Of a DNA stretch of 64,000 bases, positions 46,669 to 59,118 are shown piece by piece. The DNA is from Heterostelium multicystogenum (taxonomy: Eukaryota; Evosea; Eumycetozoa; Acytosteliales; Acytosteliaceae). The stretch lies in the NCBI GenBank assembly GCA_003667245.1, contig RCNN01000090.1, forward strand, positions 30,811 to 94,810. The letters run 5' to 3'. The translations under genes were made by a program, and so were the position numbers. The notes under the pieces are model-generated. The model had not been told where the DNA came from, did not search any database, and saw only the letters and a list, made by a program, of their open reading frames with translations. The number at the start of each line of letters is the position of its first letter. Position 1 is the first letter of the stretch.

Positions 46669-46951
46669 GTTGCTAAATCAGTGTTGTTGAATTGATCTAT
46701 TAAAAGTCTGACTGATTGCTTTGATTGAGTGATTGAAATTTTCAACACCTCAGTCAGTGTTGATTGATTTATTTTAAAACACAAAAAAAAAAATAATGCT
46801 GTTCTGTGCTGTGCTGTTTTGTTTTTGATAGTTAACAAACACCACCACATATACAAAGTCCAACTTCCAATCATAAGATAGGATATGGATGGATGAATCA
46901 ATAGATGTATACTAATGATGTAGTTTATTAGATTGATTGGTTGGTTTAGTT
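46669..46951. other. Short intergenic region, NECAP promoter
   Basis: 283 nt between the NECAP start and the 3' end of the LRR gene, with a poly-A run at 46781-46792. Nothing else seen. Confidence 0.45.
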
Positions 46952-48721
46952 TTACATTAAATTACAATCATTTTTGGATGTGCCTTTTTGCTGGCATTTC
47001 AAGGTGATCGGATTACCACTGAGATCCAGTTGTATTGTATAGTTGAAATCCGCTGCTACCTTGAGCAGTGCTGATCCACCTTTTGTCGTTGATTCCGTTG
47101 AATGAAAGATCACAGTAACAACAGACTTCGATTGGAGCGTATTGCTCTGGCTAAATCTATGGCACCTGCTGATTTGATTTCATTGTTGCTGAGATGTAGC
47201 TGCACAAGTGAATTGTTGGTCGCCAACATCTCTGCAAGTGGAGTGGCACCTGCCTTTTTCATCGATACGCAATGTAGTCTTAGGATACGGAGGTGGTTGT
47301 TTTGTTGGAGTGCTTTAGCAATTGCTGTAACTCCACTAGCTCCAAGAATGTTGAAGCTTAGGTTGATATCACGAACTGATCGATTGTGTTGAAGCGCCTC
47401 GCATAGGAGGGCAACTGCATCCGAATCAATAAGATTTGAACTTAGATCCATTGTTTCTATCGTTGTTGTTCGAAGCAGCAGGTTGCGCAGCACCATACAT
47501 TCGTCGAATGCCATGTTGGTTCTCCGCAGGTAAAAGTGTTTCATGTGTGCTAGTCCAGTAGAAACGACATCGGCTAGCGCTTTCACTCCGCTCAGACCTA
47601 CTTTATTCTCTGAGAGATCAAGCGATACGATATGATTCATGTACAGCAGTGACGCAATAGTCTCTACGCCACGGGGATTTATAAAGTTACTGGAAATATC
47701 GATGATATTGAGTGTTCGAGACGACTTTAGCAAATCAATAAACGCCAGCAGTGCGTCGGACGATAGCAGTACATTTGAAATACGAATTTCTGAAAGCTTC
47801 TCGAGTCGCGCTAGCAATGGTGCGATCGATTCGAAGCCCAGTTTGCCATTGTTACTGAGATCCAGTGAAAGCAGATAGTTTTTTACGATCGATTTATCCA
47901 TGATATTAATTGCATTGTTGTTGTTTTGGTTTGCCGATGACATAAGTACTTAAACTACTCATAGATGAATTATAATTACTCAGTGAGCCGAAGCTTGAAT
48001 AGACTGTTGATACATTGTTGCTGTCCCTGTGACCTGGTTGCTGCTGTGGCTGTTGCTTACATGTATTGTTGTTGTGCTGTGTCTGCAGCAGTGAATTGAG
48101 CAGGAATTCCAGTCCGAGCTTTGTGTAGTTGTTGTGTGAGAGATTGATGGATGTGAGTTGATTGTAATGGTTGGTACACAATGATTTTCCGAGTGTAATG
48201 AGATGTGCGTCTGTCAGCCCAACTGAGCAGAGCATCAGGTGCTCCAGATTGTATAGTCTGATTAAGTCGCATATCAGCTGTATGGTGCGATCGTTCAAAG
48301 GTGTTGACGTTATCTCTAGTCGCGTGACTGGTGGATGATAGAGTGTATTTGAGCGCTGTGAAAAGAAGGGTGTAGTGAGAGCTAGCAGGATGGTCGCTAG
48401 TGTATCGGAGGTTGCAAGCGAGCTAATCGTGACTCGCTGAAGAGTTTCGTTGTAGGGCGATGCTAGGACCAGATGTCTGACCATCTTGGTCGTCGTGGCA
48501 TCATCAGTTCCCTCAAAGTTGACGGCACGCAGAGTGCGAGGCATCAACTGACTCCATAGCCTACAAGTCAAAAAGCAAGCACGGAACGAACCAGATGGGA
48601 ACTGACCACCATGTACACTCAGCAGTATATGAATCAAAAGTGTATGTGGTAGTTGGTTTATTTTCAAACAGGATATTGCATTGTTATTATTGCGCGCATT
48701 TCCATCACGTAAACCTTTCAT
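46952..48721 (-). CDS. F-box-like / leucine-rich repeat protein, frameshifted
   Basis: N-terminal F-box-like segment (INQLPHTLLIHILLSV, then FLTCRLWSQLMPRTL) suggests an SCF substrate adaptor. From about residue 80 RNase-inhibitor type LRRs follow: LTSINLSHNNYTKLGLEFLL, IVSLDLSENKVGLSGVKALA, TMDLSSNLIDSDAVALLCEA, RDINLSFNILGASGVTAIAK, VQLHLSNNEIKSAGAIDLAR. A first open frame 47906..48721 and a second 47110..47943 overlap in different frames around a Gln/Asn-rich linker, and a third frame past 47110 adds another LRR (DLSFNGIND, IQLDLSGNPITLKC) to a stop at 46952. One protein of about 590 residues with two or three indels is the simplest reading. Two separate genes are possible because the second frame has its own ATG at 47943. 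Confidence 0.7.
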
Positions 48722-49786
48722 TTAAAGCACTTTTGCTAATACTATTTCTATATTCTATTCTAATATATATCTATACTATATTTAATCTATATTTATATCG
48801 ATATATCTTCTATATAATATAATATAATATAATAATAAACAATGATGATTTTTACATAAATATATTGTTTAAATTTAATACTAATAGTACTACTTCAGGT
48901 TAAGATTGTTTAAGATTGAATAGAATATCTTATATTTTGAAGATAGTGATGCTTGCTTGTTTGTTATAATCTTATAATAATTGGATTTGAATAGGGTGTT
49001 TTTGTTGTTGTCGTTGTCGTTGTCAATCCAACTAAGATCTTTGTGGTAATGTTGTTTTAGTGAGTGGTGAGTGTGAGTGTTTTGAATCAACAACAATTAT
49101 GATGATTGATTTTTTAAAATTTTATTATTTCAATCTAAATAAAATATATTATATATATCTATATATATATCTATATTGTCCTATTCTACCAAAAATTAAA
49201 AATAATATTAATACTTTTTATTTTTTTTTTTGTTTAAACTAAATTTTTTTTTGCTGAAAAAGAAAAAAACCATCTGACCTTGTTTGCGATTGTGTGTGAA
49301 TAGATCAAAACACCAAATATAACATTCCTCTGAAATTTGTAATGAAATGTAAAAGATATTCTTTTCCCTCAAAATTAAAAACAAATATCAAGAAATCAAC
49401 AACATAGTAAACCATTCATGTTCCTTTCTCTTGGTTTGGAACAGTTCCTTTGATCGATCAGTCTATTGATCACAATGATCTACTACTCTTTCCTTCTAAA
49501 CACCCAAAAAACTATTTTAATTTTAAAATTATTTTTTAGTAATAATTATAATCATGCTTTTGATTGATTAATACTTTGTACGCTTTTGGGTTAAAGTTTA
49601 TTGTAAAGGACGTACGTATGTGGGCAAAAAGGTGGTAGATTTGATAAATTGTAACGAATGAGATAAATGGAGGCCAATCCAGCATGCTGGTTGGTTGGGG
49701 TTGTAGGTGGAAATATAAAATAGAAATAAACTAATAAAAATGAATTTGATGTGTATTGGCGATTTTATAATACAGAAGTGACAATA
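48722..49786. other. Intergenic, A/T-rich
   Basis: Promoter of the LRR gene and 3' flank of the RapGAP gene. Poly-A/T runs at 49218-49270. No supported ORF. Confidence 0.5.
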
Positions 49787-52700
49787 TCATCTAATTTTAT
49801 AGATCTCTGTTTGGCGATTTCTTGCATTAGATGTTGAGTGGAAATATACAGAGTTTTCTGCATTGATCACTGAAATAAATATGGAATTAGAATCAAAGAA
49901 GCTAAGTAGGTCAAATAAATTCTGATTGTTGCTTACATTTTGTAATCAAGTATTGCTTGAATGATGGTAGTTTTTGGTAGATGGGTGGATCCGATATCAT
50001 GGTCCAAATGGTGGAATTTGGTTGTTGGAAGTTACTCCAATATTTATAGAAAACGGAAGATCCATCATCTACTCTAACCTTTTTAATTTCAAAGAATATT
50101 TCTATAGTGGAGAATGTTAGATAAATGAGACGATTTGGTTGGATTTGTAGGGAGGCTACTTACTGTGCTTTGGTGATGTAAATGTTGTTGGGCTGATTGT
50201 TGTCTTTCCTTCGTGGTAGATCATGACACAGGTTTTCTGGAAAGGATCTCTTGCGACGCTCCAATGGGATAAGATGTGAAACGTGGAAAATAATTTCAAT
50301 GCCTTGGAGCTCAGTGTAGATAGTATATTCACCATCGGTATTGTTTCTTGTGTCTAGACCACCGTTGTATCCAGTCCAGTCCTTGGTAGGAATCTTCTTT
50401 CCCAAAAATCCTGTAAAATTCTACCAAACTCGCGACTAACTTTTGGTTTCCAAGCATTTCCTTCTCGGTACTTTGTCCATCTCCACAAAATATAACAAAG
50501 AAATGATATCTCTTTGTAAGCTACAATAGCAACAATGCGATTAGTATTGCTGTTTACCTTAGAGTTACAATAACAGGTTTAGTTTACTTACATCAATCTT
50601 TTCAAAATCCAAGAGATGTGATTTTATCTTTTCAGTCTTAATAGACTTGAATGATGCCTTTGTTGTTCTGGAGATTGGTCTGAGGTAGTTTTGAATGGAC
50701 TTTATAATATCCTTTCTTTTTGAAGATCGACTGACAATGATGATCTTTTCTACACCATTTCTAGTTCTAATGAGTGCTCTATGTTGCTTGTTCTTACCTG
50801 GTTCATTTTGCTTTACAACTGAAATGATGATGTGTCCACCTAAAGCTGGGATATAATTAATGAAATTATATTGTTCTAAATGGTAGAAGGAAGTATGCTA
50901 ATTAGTTTCGACTATATTAGTAGGATAAGACAGGATGAGTATTCCCTACCTTTAGAGTAGAAAAAGGTTTTGTAATGTTCAATGTGTCTTTCGTTGGGTC
51001 AAGTCTGATGTGTACTGGAGAGCTGTAACGTTTGGATCTGGCACCTGTCTCTTCGATTTGGAAATCTTTTTGCAGGTGCGAACAGCTCGACGCTTGGATC
51101 TTGGGTTGATCCTCTTATACCTAGTGGAGTGTCAAGGTAGTCATGATCGAACGCCTCAATGTCATCAAGATCATTATTTAATTGATCATCTGGCGACTGT
51201 GAGCTTTCATCGTGCTCGATTGATGATCACTTCACCACCTAGATTGTCCATGCAATTGTCCGCATCATTTTCACCACGTGGTGAGGAATCATTCGATGTT
51301 TCCTCGACAGTGCTTGGACGTCGCTCAGAGTGCATCAAGAGATTGCTCATTGAGCGGGATGAGGGTATTGATGCGATCCACTTGGATGAGTTGAGCCCAG
51401 GTGATGAGTTAACAGAGGTTGGCTGTGAGATTAATAGTAGAGCTTGTAAGTGGTGAAATTGTCTGCTGTTGCTCGTTGGTTGAATTTGATGTAAACTTGA
51501 TGTGATTGCGATGTGTAAGTGCCTGTAGTTTGATGGTTGCTTTGTTAGTTTTGAAGAGTAAACTTCTTCTCGGGCTTGCTGGCGTTTGGTGGTGGTGGTT
51601 CCTGTAGATTTTCACGTGACTTTGATCTACGGAATGATCTTAAGTGTCCAACCCTTAAGTTTTCTGTCGCTGTTAATGTTGCTGGCAGACAGTCCTCCGT
51701 TTGAACCGTTACTGCTTTTTTTGAGGCTGTGAGGGAAGAGATGATGATCTAGCCTGAATTGCCTTGAGATGAAATCCTTGCTGCTGTAGACTTTGATCGA
51801 GATTGGCGGCAGATGCAGAGTTTGAACGTCGCTCTATATCGGTCGCTTGATTCTTGGTGTCAATCTCATTCCTCTTGAAGGGATCTGAACTAATAGATGA
51901 AATTGAAGACTCCAAATCATTGGCTCTTCATCTTCATCATCAGAGTTCTCTGTTAAACTGATCGATGGCAAGTCGTACCATATCGCTTGTTGTAGTAGTT
52001 GACTCGGCTGTTGATGTGGATGTTGATTGTCAGCGTTTTCATCTTCACTGTTGTCTCCCTCTACTTTGGCACTTGACAATTGAATTGTAATCTGTTCTGT
52101 TTGCTCCGCTTCGCTGTCACTCTCGCCACTTTCACTATCACTTTCCTCCTCCTCTTCGATAATGTCATTGAGTTGCTGCTCCAGCTTAACTAAATCAATT
52201 AGCTCAATACTGGTTGGTAGTGGATTGGATGATGATTGCTTGTTAATTGATTGATTGACCAAAGGGACGACAGTCTTTACTTGTTCAATAAGCGCAAGAA
52301 CAGCTTGCTCCTGCTGATAGTTGTGTTGTAGTCTTGTTGCATCGATCTGTCTTCCCTCCAATACCCACTGGTGAATCTCAGTGGAGAGTTGCTTTAGAGT
52401 CTCAACATTGGCCGTAATAGTTGCAATTCTATCTGTAATATCAAAGCGACAATGGTCTTTGAGCAGCACAATGAACTGCTCAGACGCCAACTCGTAGCTT
52501 GTGATCAATAGCTGGAAATCACTCCTTGACACCTCCACCTGCGACAACATTCAGCAACGCCTCGCATCGTGTCAGGAATGTTGTTGAAATAGATTGAAGA
52601 TATTCTGTGGTGATCGAGATAGCGAATGACTCTGAGTTGTTGCAGTAGTTGTTGGGGTTGGACAATTGCTCGGGGCTGGAGGAGCATGCCTTCATCAGTC

Positions 52701-53178
52701 CACGAGTGGCCTCGAGAACCGACATCATATTCTCCTGTAGCTTATATTTGAGCAGTGCCAGCAGAGATCTATTAGTGTTTCGGTGGGGTGCAACAATCGT
52801 GTCGGCACCGTCTTGCTCTTGACTTTGTTGGTGAGCATCGCGAACAGCTCGAGTCTGCCCACAGACTGCACCGTCTGGAGTAGCGCCACCAAATTCGATC
52901 TGAATTGGAGAGTGCGCTGTATAAGAGTTTCAAAGAAGAACTGCTTGTCCCAGCCTCCTCCTGGCTCTGGGCCCTCACCTGGCCATCTGAAAAAATATGA
53001 CGCTGGAAGGTACTGGTTGAACACGATGAACAAGATCTCAGTGTCGCGCTGCACCTTTTCAAATTCCATCTGAAACGATTCCTCCTGTGCAATCAGATGA
53101 GTGATGGCACGGCAATCGATCAAAATCGTTGACAATGGATCTCTAATTAAATCAATCAAAAGAGTTTGTGAAATCCAT
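49787..53178 (-). CDS. RapGAP-domain protein (Rap/Ran GTPase-activating), many frameshifts
   Basis: Probable GTPase-activating protein for Rap, a regulator of adhesion and the cytoskeleton. The ATG at 53178 gives MDFTNSFD; an indel then leads into LIRDPLSTILIDCRAITHLI and a helical region (about 53.16-51.9 kb) with an acidic Glu/Ser/Asp linker (IEEEEESDSESGESDSEAE, about 52.1 kb). The middle (51.8-51.0 kb) is low complexity and broken in frame. A basic domain follows (SSPVHIRLDPTKDTLNITKP, HIIISVVKQNEPGKNKQHRA). The RapGAP domain is at the C-terminus: GDGQSTEKEML, LGKKIPTKDWTGYNGGLDTR, TIYTELQGIEIIFHVSHLIP, then KQYLITK and INAENSVYFHSTSNAR, matching the end of the family domain. At least three introns (near 50.9, 50.55 and 50.15 kb). 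Indels are too many for exact boundaries; the stop used is at 49787. Confidence 0.7.
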
Positions 53179-55330
53179 TTTTAAAAATGTAGTAGTAACT
53201 TGTTATTTTGATTTTATGTGTGTGTGTGCTTTTGTGTATCTTTTGTTTTTCTTTCTTTCTTTCTATCTTCTTATTATTCTATCTTCTTGATTTCTATTAT
53301 ATTAGTTTAAATAAATAATTAAATAAATGAATGAATAAATGAATGTATAAAGTATTTTAAATTAATAAATAAAAATAAATAAGTTATATTACTAAGTTAT
53401 ATATACAAATAAATAAATAAATAATAATAAATAAAATTAATTGATTAAAATTGTGAAATGTAGATAAACCTATAAATGTGTTGTTTTGTGTAAATTGTTA
53501 GTTTTAGAGTTTTAGTTTTTAGATTTATAGCTTTATAGTTTTCGAAAATAGTTATTTATAAAAGTCAGTGATTTTATAGATTTTAAATCACTAATTTTAC
53601 TCAAATATAGTGAAACAATGTAAAATAAAATAGGTAATATATAATAAATATATTTGCAAATAAAGTGATATATTTCGTTGGAACTTGGTAAATAATTTGA
53701 TTGATTGATTGATGCTATTGTTTGATTTTGCTAAATATCGGTAAGATGTTGTCGTATCATTAGATTCTAATAATAATATTTCAAAAAAAATCACCAAAAT
53801 AACAAAACTTATAAAAAAAAACACTCTTTGTACCTGTTGGTGTTTTTTTTTTTACTAAAATTCATAAATCTCCACTTTTTTTGCGTATCTATTTTTCAGA
53901 CTTTACTATCGCGCATTGTGCGATGTCGATGTGACATCTCTTTAAACAAAAGGAAGCGTCATTGTTGAGTATTCCGAGGTTTTTTTTTTTGGCTTTTCAT
54001 TTTTTACAATATGGATATATTTTAATATCACAACATATATGTTTATTACGAATGATCATTCGCACCATTTCTCCCTCAATCAACCAAACAAATATTAACT
54101 AACTACTGATTGATCAATCAGTGATTGTTATTGTTATTGGTTTTACCATTTTATAAAAATGATTGTAATAATAATAAAATAAATAAATAAAAATAATAGA
54201 AATAATAATAATAAATTAAACTTATTTACCTTTGGATAAAAAAATAAAAAACAAATGTTCTATTTGCTAGGACAAAGTTTGTTAAGAAGACTTTAAAGAT
54301 GATGGTGATGATGTGCGCAGACCTGATTGGTTGTGTTGTGATTGTGTTGTGGTACTTTTGCTGATTGGCTATTTAGTAGATTGCTTTAGCACTACAACTT
54401 TACAACTGCATACATACAAACAAGATCAGTTGCTGCTTCAACTTCAAACAAACTGTTTTGATTATTCTTAAAAGTGAGAGGTAGAGAATTGCACTACTTT
54501 ACTTAATGATCCAATAAATTTAAAAATTAAATAAATTCAAAAAATAAATCAATCACACAATGAGCTAGTTAGGTCTCATTAGGCACTGCCTCATGGAAGG
54601 AAGGAAACAAAGGCAATTGATTCATTTGAGTGTTTATCAGTTTTGTTGTTGAAAGTTGTCAATCAGATATTTTTGATAAACCAATGTTTGCATCATTCCA
54701 ATATATTTTTATTTTGTCAGAGGAAGTGCACTTCCCCCACTCTTAAAACTCTCACACCATTACCCAAAAACATAATGAAATTCAAAGATTGACAGAGTTT
54801 GTTCTTCTATCATTGCAAATTCGCTGTAAAATCGTGTGTGTTTTGTGACAAATTTTAAGAAGATGTTTATTAATGAATGTTTGTTAATTGTTAAGTCACC
54901 TGGGTCAGTGTGCAAACAAAACCAAAATATTTAAAATCATGAATTGTAATGTCACCTGCAGTCACACACAACTCACACTAACACAAAGAGAAGATACTTT
55001 TAAAATAATATTATATATTATTATTTACAAAACATGTAGGGCAGATGGATGTCATCATTCATATACATATTTATAAATAAATTAAACATAACATAATCTT
55101 GTTTAATTTGTGGTTGTAAGTGTGGCTGTCAAATCTAAAGAATTCAAAAATTGAAAAAATAATGTCGTTTATTCTCACCCACATATATAATTATGGTGAA
55201 TGTGCAAATATTTCTATTTGTCAATCTAATTTACATCAATATATATATATATATATATAATATATAGTAGAAAAGTTTAAAAAGGAAATATTATATTCAT
55301 TCTTAAGTCTATTGTTTGTTTGAGAGAAAG
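53179..55330. other. Intergenic, 2.15 kb
   Basis: Strongly A/T with AAAT-type repeats (53300-53430), poly-T runs (53834-53846, 53981-53992) and an AT dinucleotide tract at 55240-55263. No coding or RNA gene supported. Confidence 0.5.
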
Positions 55331-56340
55331 ATGATAGAACAGCAAGAGGTAGTTGCAGAAACAACAACAGCAGTGGCCGGGTCAAAGGATGTAGTTGAGC
55401 AGGAGAGGGCCAGCAGCATTGCAGTTCCTTCGGCTGCCGTTTCTGACACTTTTAAAGATGGAGTCTGTGTCGTCTCGAAGAATAGAGGTTCATCTTTTAA
55501 TTTATATTATCAGCTGCATGGAAGGGTCCAAAAAAGAGTAGTTATGATTATGGGTTTCTTGACTAGTTGCGAAAGCATGGAAACATCAGCTTGAATATTT
55601 CAATTTATATCCAGACGAGTATCAAGTCTGTGTATTGACAACCGTGGTGTCGGTAAGAGTGGCTCGCCAACCTACAACTACAGCTCCAACCACATGGCAA
55701 AGGACGCTCTCGAACTCATGGATTTTTTGGGATGGGAAACCGCGCATATAGTTGGTGTTTCGATGGGTGGCATGGTGGCACTCGAGCTGGCAACTTCTGC
55801 AACCTCTCGTGTCTTAACATTGTCACTTTGTGTAACACATGCAGGTGGATTTGGAAGAGTTCCCCCAGTTCCTGAATGATTACTATGCTAAAATCATTTA
55901 CTATCAAAGACCATCGAGCAAGAGGTCGTGTGTTGATGGCCTATCCTCTATTCTCAGAAATATCTCGAAAAAATTGGCGAAAAACGGTAGACCAAAACAT
56001 AGAGGATCTCATAGATAGCTATGTGGACGATATTTCCAAAGTCGTTCTTCCTAAACCAGCAGCAGTAAATTGGACATATAAAGACGGTTACTACACATCA
56101 TATTTCAGATCATAAACTCAAAGCACTTAAAGCAAAAACTAATCTTCCCATTCTGTGATGTGTGAGATATCGACCACCTTGTTAGAACCTCCAATTCATT
56201 TTTACTTCGAGACATCCTCTCACCAGCAGAGTTTATCCAATTTGGACTCTGGTCACTGTATAAATGTAGAATATAAGCAACAATTCAATGAAAGCTTTGG
56301 CAAGAAATATAGCAAACATTATACCCTCAGTTTAAAGTAA
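55331..56340 (+). CDS. Alpha/beta hydrolase, several indels
   Basis: Serine hydrolase or esterase-like enzyme. The ATG is at 55331 (AAAGATG). After an acidic Ala/Val/Thr lead, the core begins FNLYYQLHG and RVVMIMGFLTSCES. Corrected by single bases it continues WKHQLEYFNLYPDEYQV and VCVLDNRGVGKSGSPTYNYS. The nucleophile elbow is GVSMGG in WETAHIVGVSMGGMVALELA. A lid-like region follows (FTIKDHRARGRVLMAYPLFS), then LKALKAKTNLPIL, SFLLRDILSPAEFIQF and the catalytic His segment DSGHCINVEYKQQFNES before the stop at 56338. Ser and His of the triad are visible; the Asp would lie near LPIL. At least five frame changes within 1 kb, each fixed by one base. No signal peptide. Substrate unknown. Confidence 0.75.
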
Positions 56341-56726
56341 TTTATCTTTTATTCAAAAATAAATGTTAATAATAATAATAATAATAATAAATAATAGTTT
56401 ATTGATTGCATATACTAAGTCGAATCTAGCCCATAATTTAAAATATTTAAAATGAATATATTTGTGGTGATTATAAGGTATTTTTTAAAATTTTGGAGTA
56501 GCGCGTGTTTTGATAGTGAAACTATGTTACTCTAATATCTCGTAATAATTTTTGGACAACGGAGGTAAAAGACTTGGTCGAATAGACTGTCTTTCCTCCT
56601 GAACTTGAAATGAATAAATATAAAAACACCAAACATCCTAATGTACAGTATAATAATATTATAATTTGTAAATGTTTTTTTATTTATATTTTCTATGTTT
56701 TTTTGTTTAGATATGAATAGATTCAA
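56341..56726. other. Convergent intergenic region with (AAT)n
   Basis: 3' ends of the hydrolase and kinase genes face each other. It includes (AAT)n at 56365-56392. Nothing else seen. Confidence 0.5.
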
Positions 56727-59118
56727 CTAAATCTGTACAAATATCTTATATTTCCAGGTATCACCACTGATTCTCTTTAATTGTACACCTGTCAAATTCA
56801 AATTGCATGATCTTAACAATTTCAATTTGGAATTTGACTCCAGCTTCATCGTCAAAGCACAAGAAAACATATATGGTCCTTTCTTTTTGGTGAAGAGATT
56901 GGTCTTCTTCCAGACATCGCTTGACTTTCATCAACGGTTTTCTCTGGTGATTTGGTGGTGGTTGTTGATGATTTGAAGATACCTTGGTAGAACGAGGACT
57001 TGCGAGTGATTCATTCTTTTCTAGTGGTCCGTCTTCAACCCTCCACCATCATACGAGAGTCAAGACTCATTCTTCTGTTAGTTCTTGGAGCTTGTACTGT
57101 TGGTCGTGACCACCTTGTGGGGGCTGTTGCTGCATAAATATAGTTCTCGGATTGTGATAGTTGTGATTGATCTCAGCCTCTACTTCCTCTCTTAAAGTTG
57201 GCCCTGGAATAGAGAATCTCTTCTGCTTATCATAGCCTGGTGGCAGTTGCTGAATCGAAGTAGGAGCCGGTTGTGTTGGTAGCTGTAGATGTGGATATCT
57301 CGAACCGTTTTGCTGTTGCTGTCTAGTAGGTGATTTGCTGTGTTGCTGATTAACGACATATCTTGGGGAGGTTGGACCACCTTGCTGCTGCTGTTGGGCG
57401 TACTGTTGTTGTTGATGAAGCTGCTCCATCATGGAGGCAGTGTTGGCATCCGATTCAAAAAGCTGTTGATGTAGTTGATGTGTGGTGGTTGCTCACCTTA
57501 TGATTACGAGGTGATTGTGAAGTTCCTGGTGCGGATAGCGATGATGGAAGCGCTGAGTATTTAGAGATTTTATTTTCATTCTGGTTCCATCATTGTTGAG
57601 AAGAACTTTGGTGTTGATTGTCTTCTCTTTGTTGGAGAGGTTTGATCAAATGCCCTCTTTATTGGGCAAAGCTCGTGCTTTCATCTTCATCTCTTAAATC
57701 ATCTGTGAAGCTTCATCCTCTGGAATTGATGCAAGTGAATTTGATCCTTTTTGTGATTTCTTTAATGTGTCTGAATTCAGTTAGTTATTGGAACAAAGTA
57801 ATTGTATTTATCTATATCGACTTACTTCTTCTCTATTTTGTAATTTTAACATATTCTTCTTAATATCTTTCTAAATTCTTATGAACCATCTTATCCAAAA
57901 GTAAGTATAGACACTGGTAGCACGACATTGAGGTGTTGCTTAGAATTAAATCTCTTGTGTGCTGACTATTTGTAAAACCTAAGGATACCATCTGTGCCAT
58001 CAGCTCTTCTCTCATTTCAATAAACTGGTTCTCTAATAGGTAGGAATGAAGGAGAGTGGTTCATCATAATCCATATTTGTCCATGGATGGTTTTTAATTC
58101 TTCAATAGTCGCTCTATCTCTGGGATTTACCTGAATCATTTCTTCTTATCAAATGAATTGCCTCTTTAAAATAAAAGTAATATTAGTAGCTTTAAGAGAT
58201 TACCTATCGTGAAAATCTAATCTTTACCCTATTGATAAATGAGGAGGATCAACAAAATCTACCATGAACACTATTATAACTGATTTCAGCTTGAGTTCAC
58301 CTTCCCATGGTAAGCTTCCACAGAGAATTGCATACAAAATTACACCCAAGCTCCAAATGTCAACTGGAGGACCTAAATACTTTTCAGCTTTTAAAATCTC
58401 TGGTGCTGCGTATAATGGTGACCCACAAAAGCTCTCCATCAACTTTCCTGGTAATATCGAATTACTTAGTCCAAAATCACTAATCTTGATGTTACCATAT
58501 TTTATTTAAACCTTTTGTTAATATTTGATTGGATCCAATCAATTTTGCAAACATACCATTTGCATCTAATAGTAGGTTTTCTGGTTTTAAATCTCTATGT
58601 ACAATTAAATTTGAATGACAATATTCAACAGCTGATATTGATTTGTCTTAGAAACTTTCTGGCTTCTTTTTCTTTAATATATTCACGGGCAACGAATATA
58701 ATCAAACAACTCTCCTCCAGATAATATTCAACGATGAGGAATGTCATTTTTGTCCTCTCTTTCTCAATTACATCTAAAAGTTTGACAATGTTGGGATGAT
58801 CCAACAGTCTCATTATTTCGATCTCTCTCATACATGTCTCTCTTTGTTTGATGATAGCTTATTCTCTTAATAAACTGATTGCAACCTAATAATAATGTTG
58901 ATTATATAACTGCATTAATTGTATGATTCGTTTGTTTGAGTGAAAACCTGTTTTTTAACCTTTTCTTTGTAAAAATATTGGTTCCTAATTTAACTTTTCC
59001 AAAGCTACCATTTCCCAATGTTTTTCCAACTTCGTATGAAACCTACATGTTGTATTCTCTTTTTCTTCTCTTTTCTTGGTACCTTTGTCCCACCAGGACT
59101 GTATATGATATCATTCAT
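56727..59118 (-). CDS. MARK/AMPK-family serine/threonine kinase with KA1 domain, many frameshifts
   Basis: CAMKL-group kinase. The ATG at 59118 gives [20 protein letters not shown]. The kinase domain follows in shifting frames: [20 protein letters not shown] (Gly loop), [100 protein letters not shown], and [16 protein letters not shown] at the end. Catalytic Asp (HRD) and the DFG Asp are present. A Gln/Pro-rich linker (57.4-57.1 kb) precedes a C-terminal KA1 domain: FQIEIV, then [20 protein letters not shown] and WKYKIFVQI to the stop at 56727. KA1 with this kinase type points to MARK/PAR-1/Kin1-like polarity kinases. Introns are at about 58.9, 58.55 and 58.2 kb; exact borders are blurred by indels. 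Confidence 0.82.

Noticed and set aside
47110..48721. Two independent LRR genes
   Set aside because: The second frame starts within the first and continues its repeat register after one indel; a single F-box/LRR protein is simpler, though not proven.
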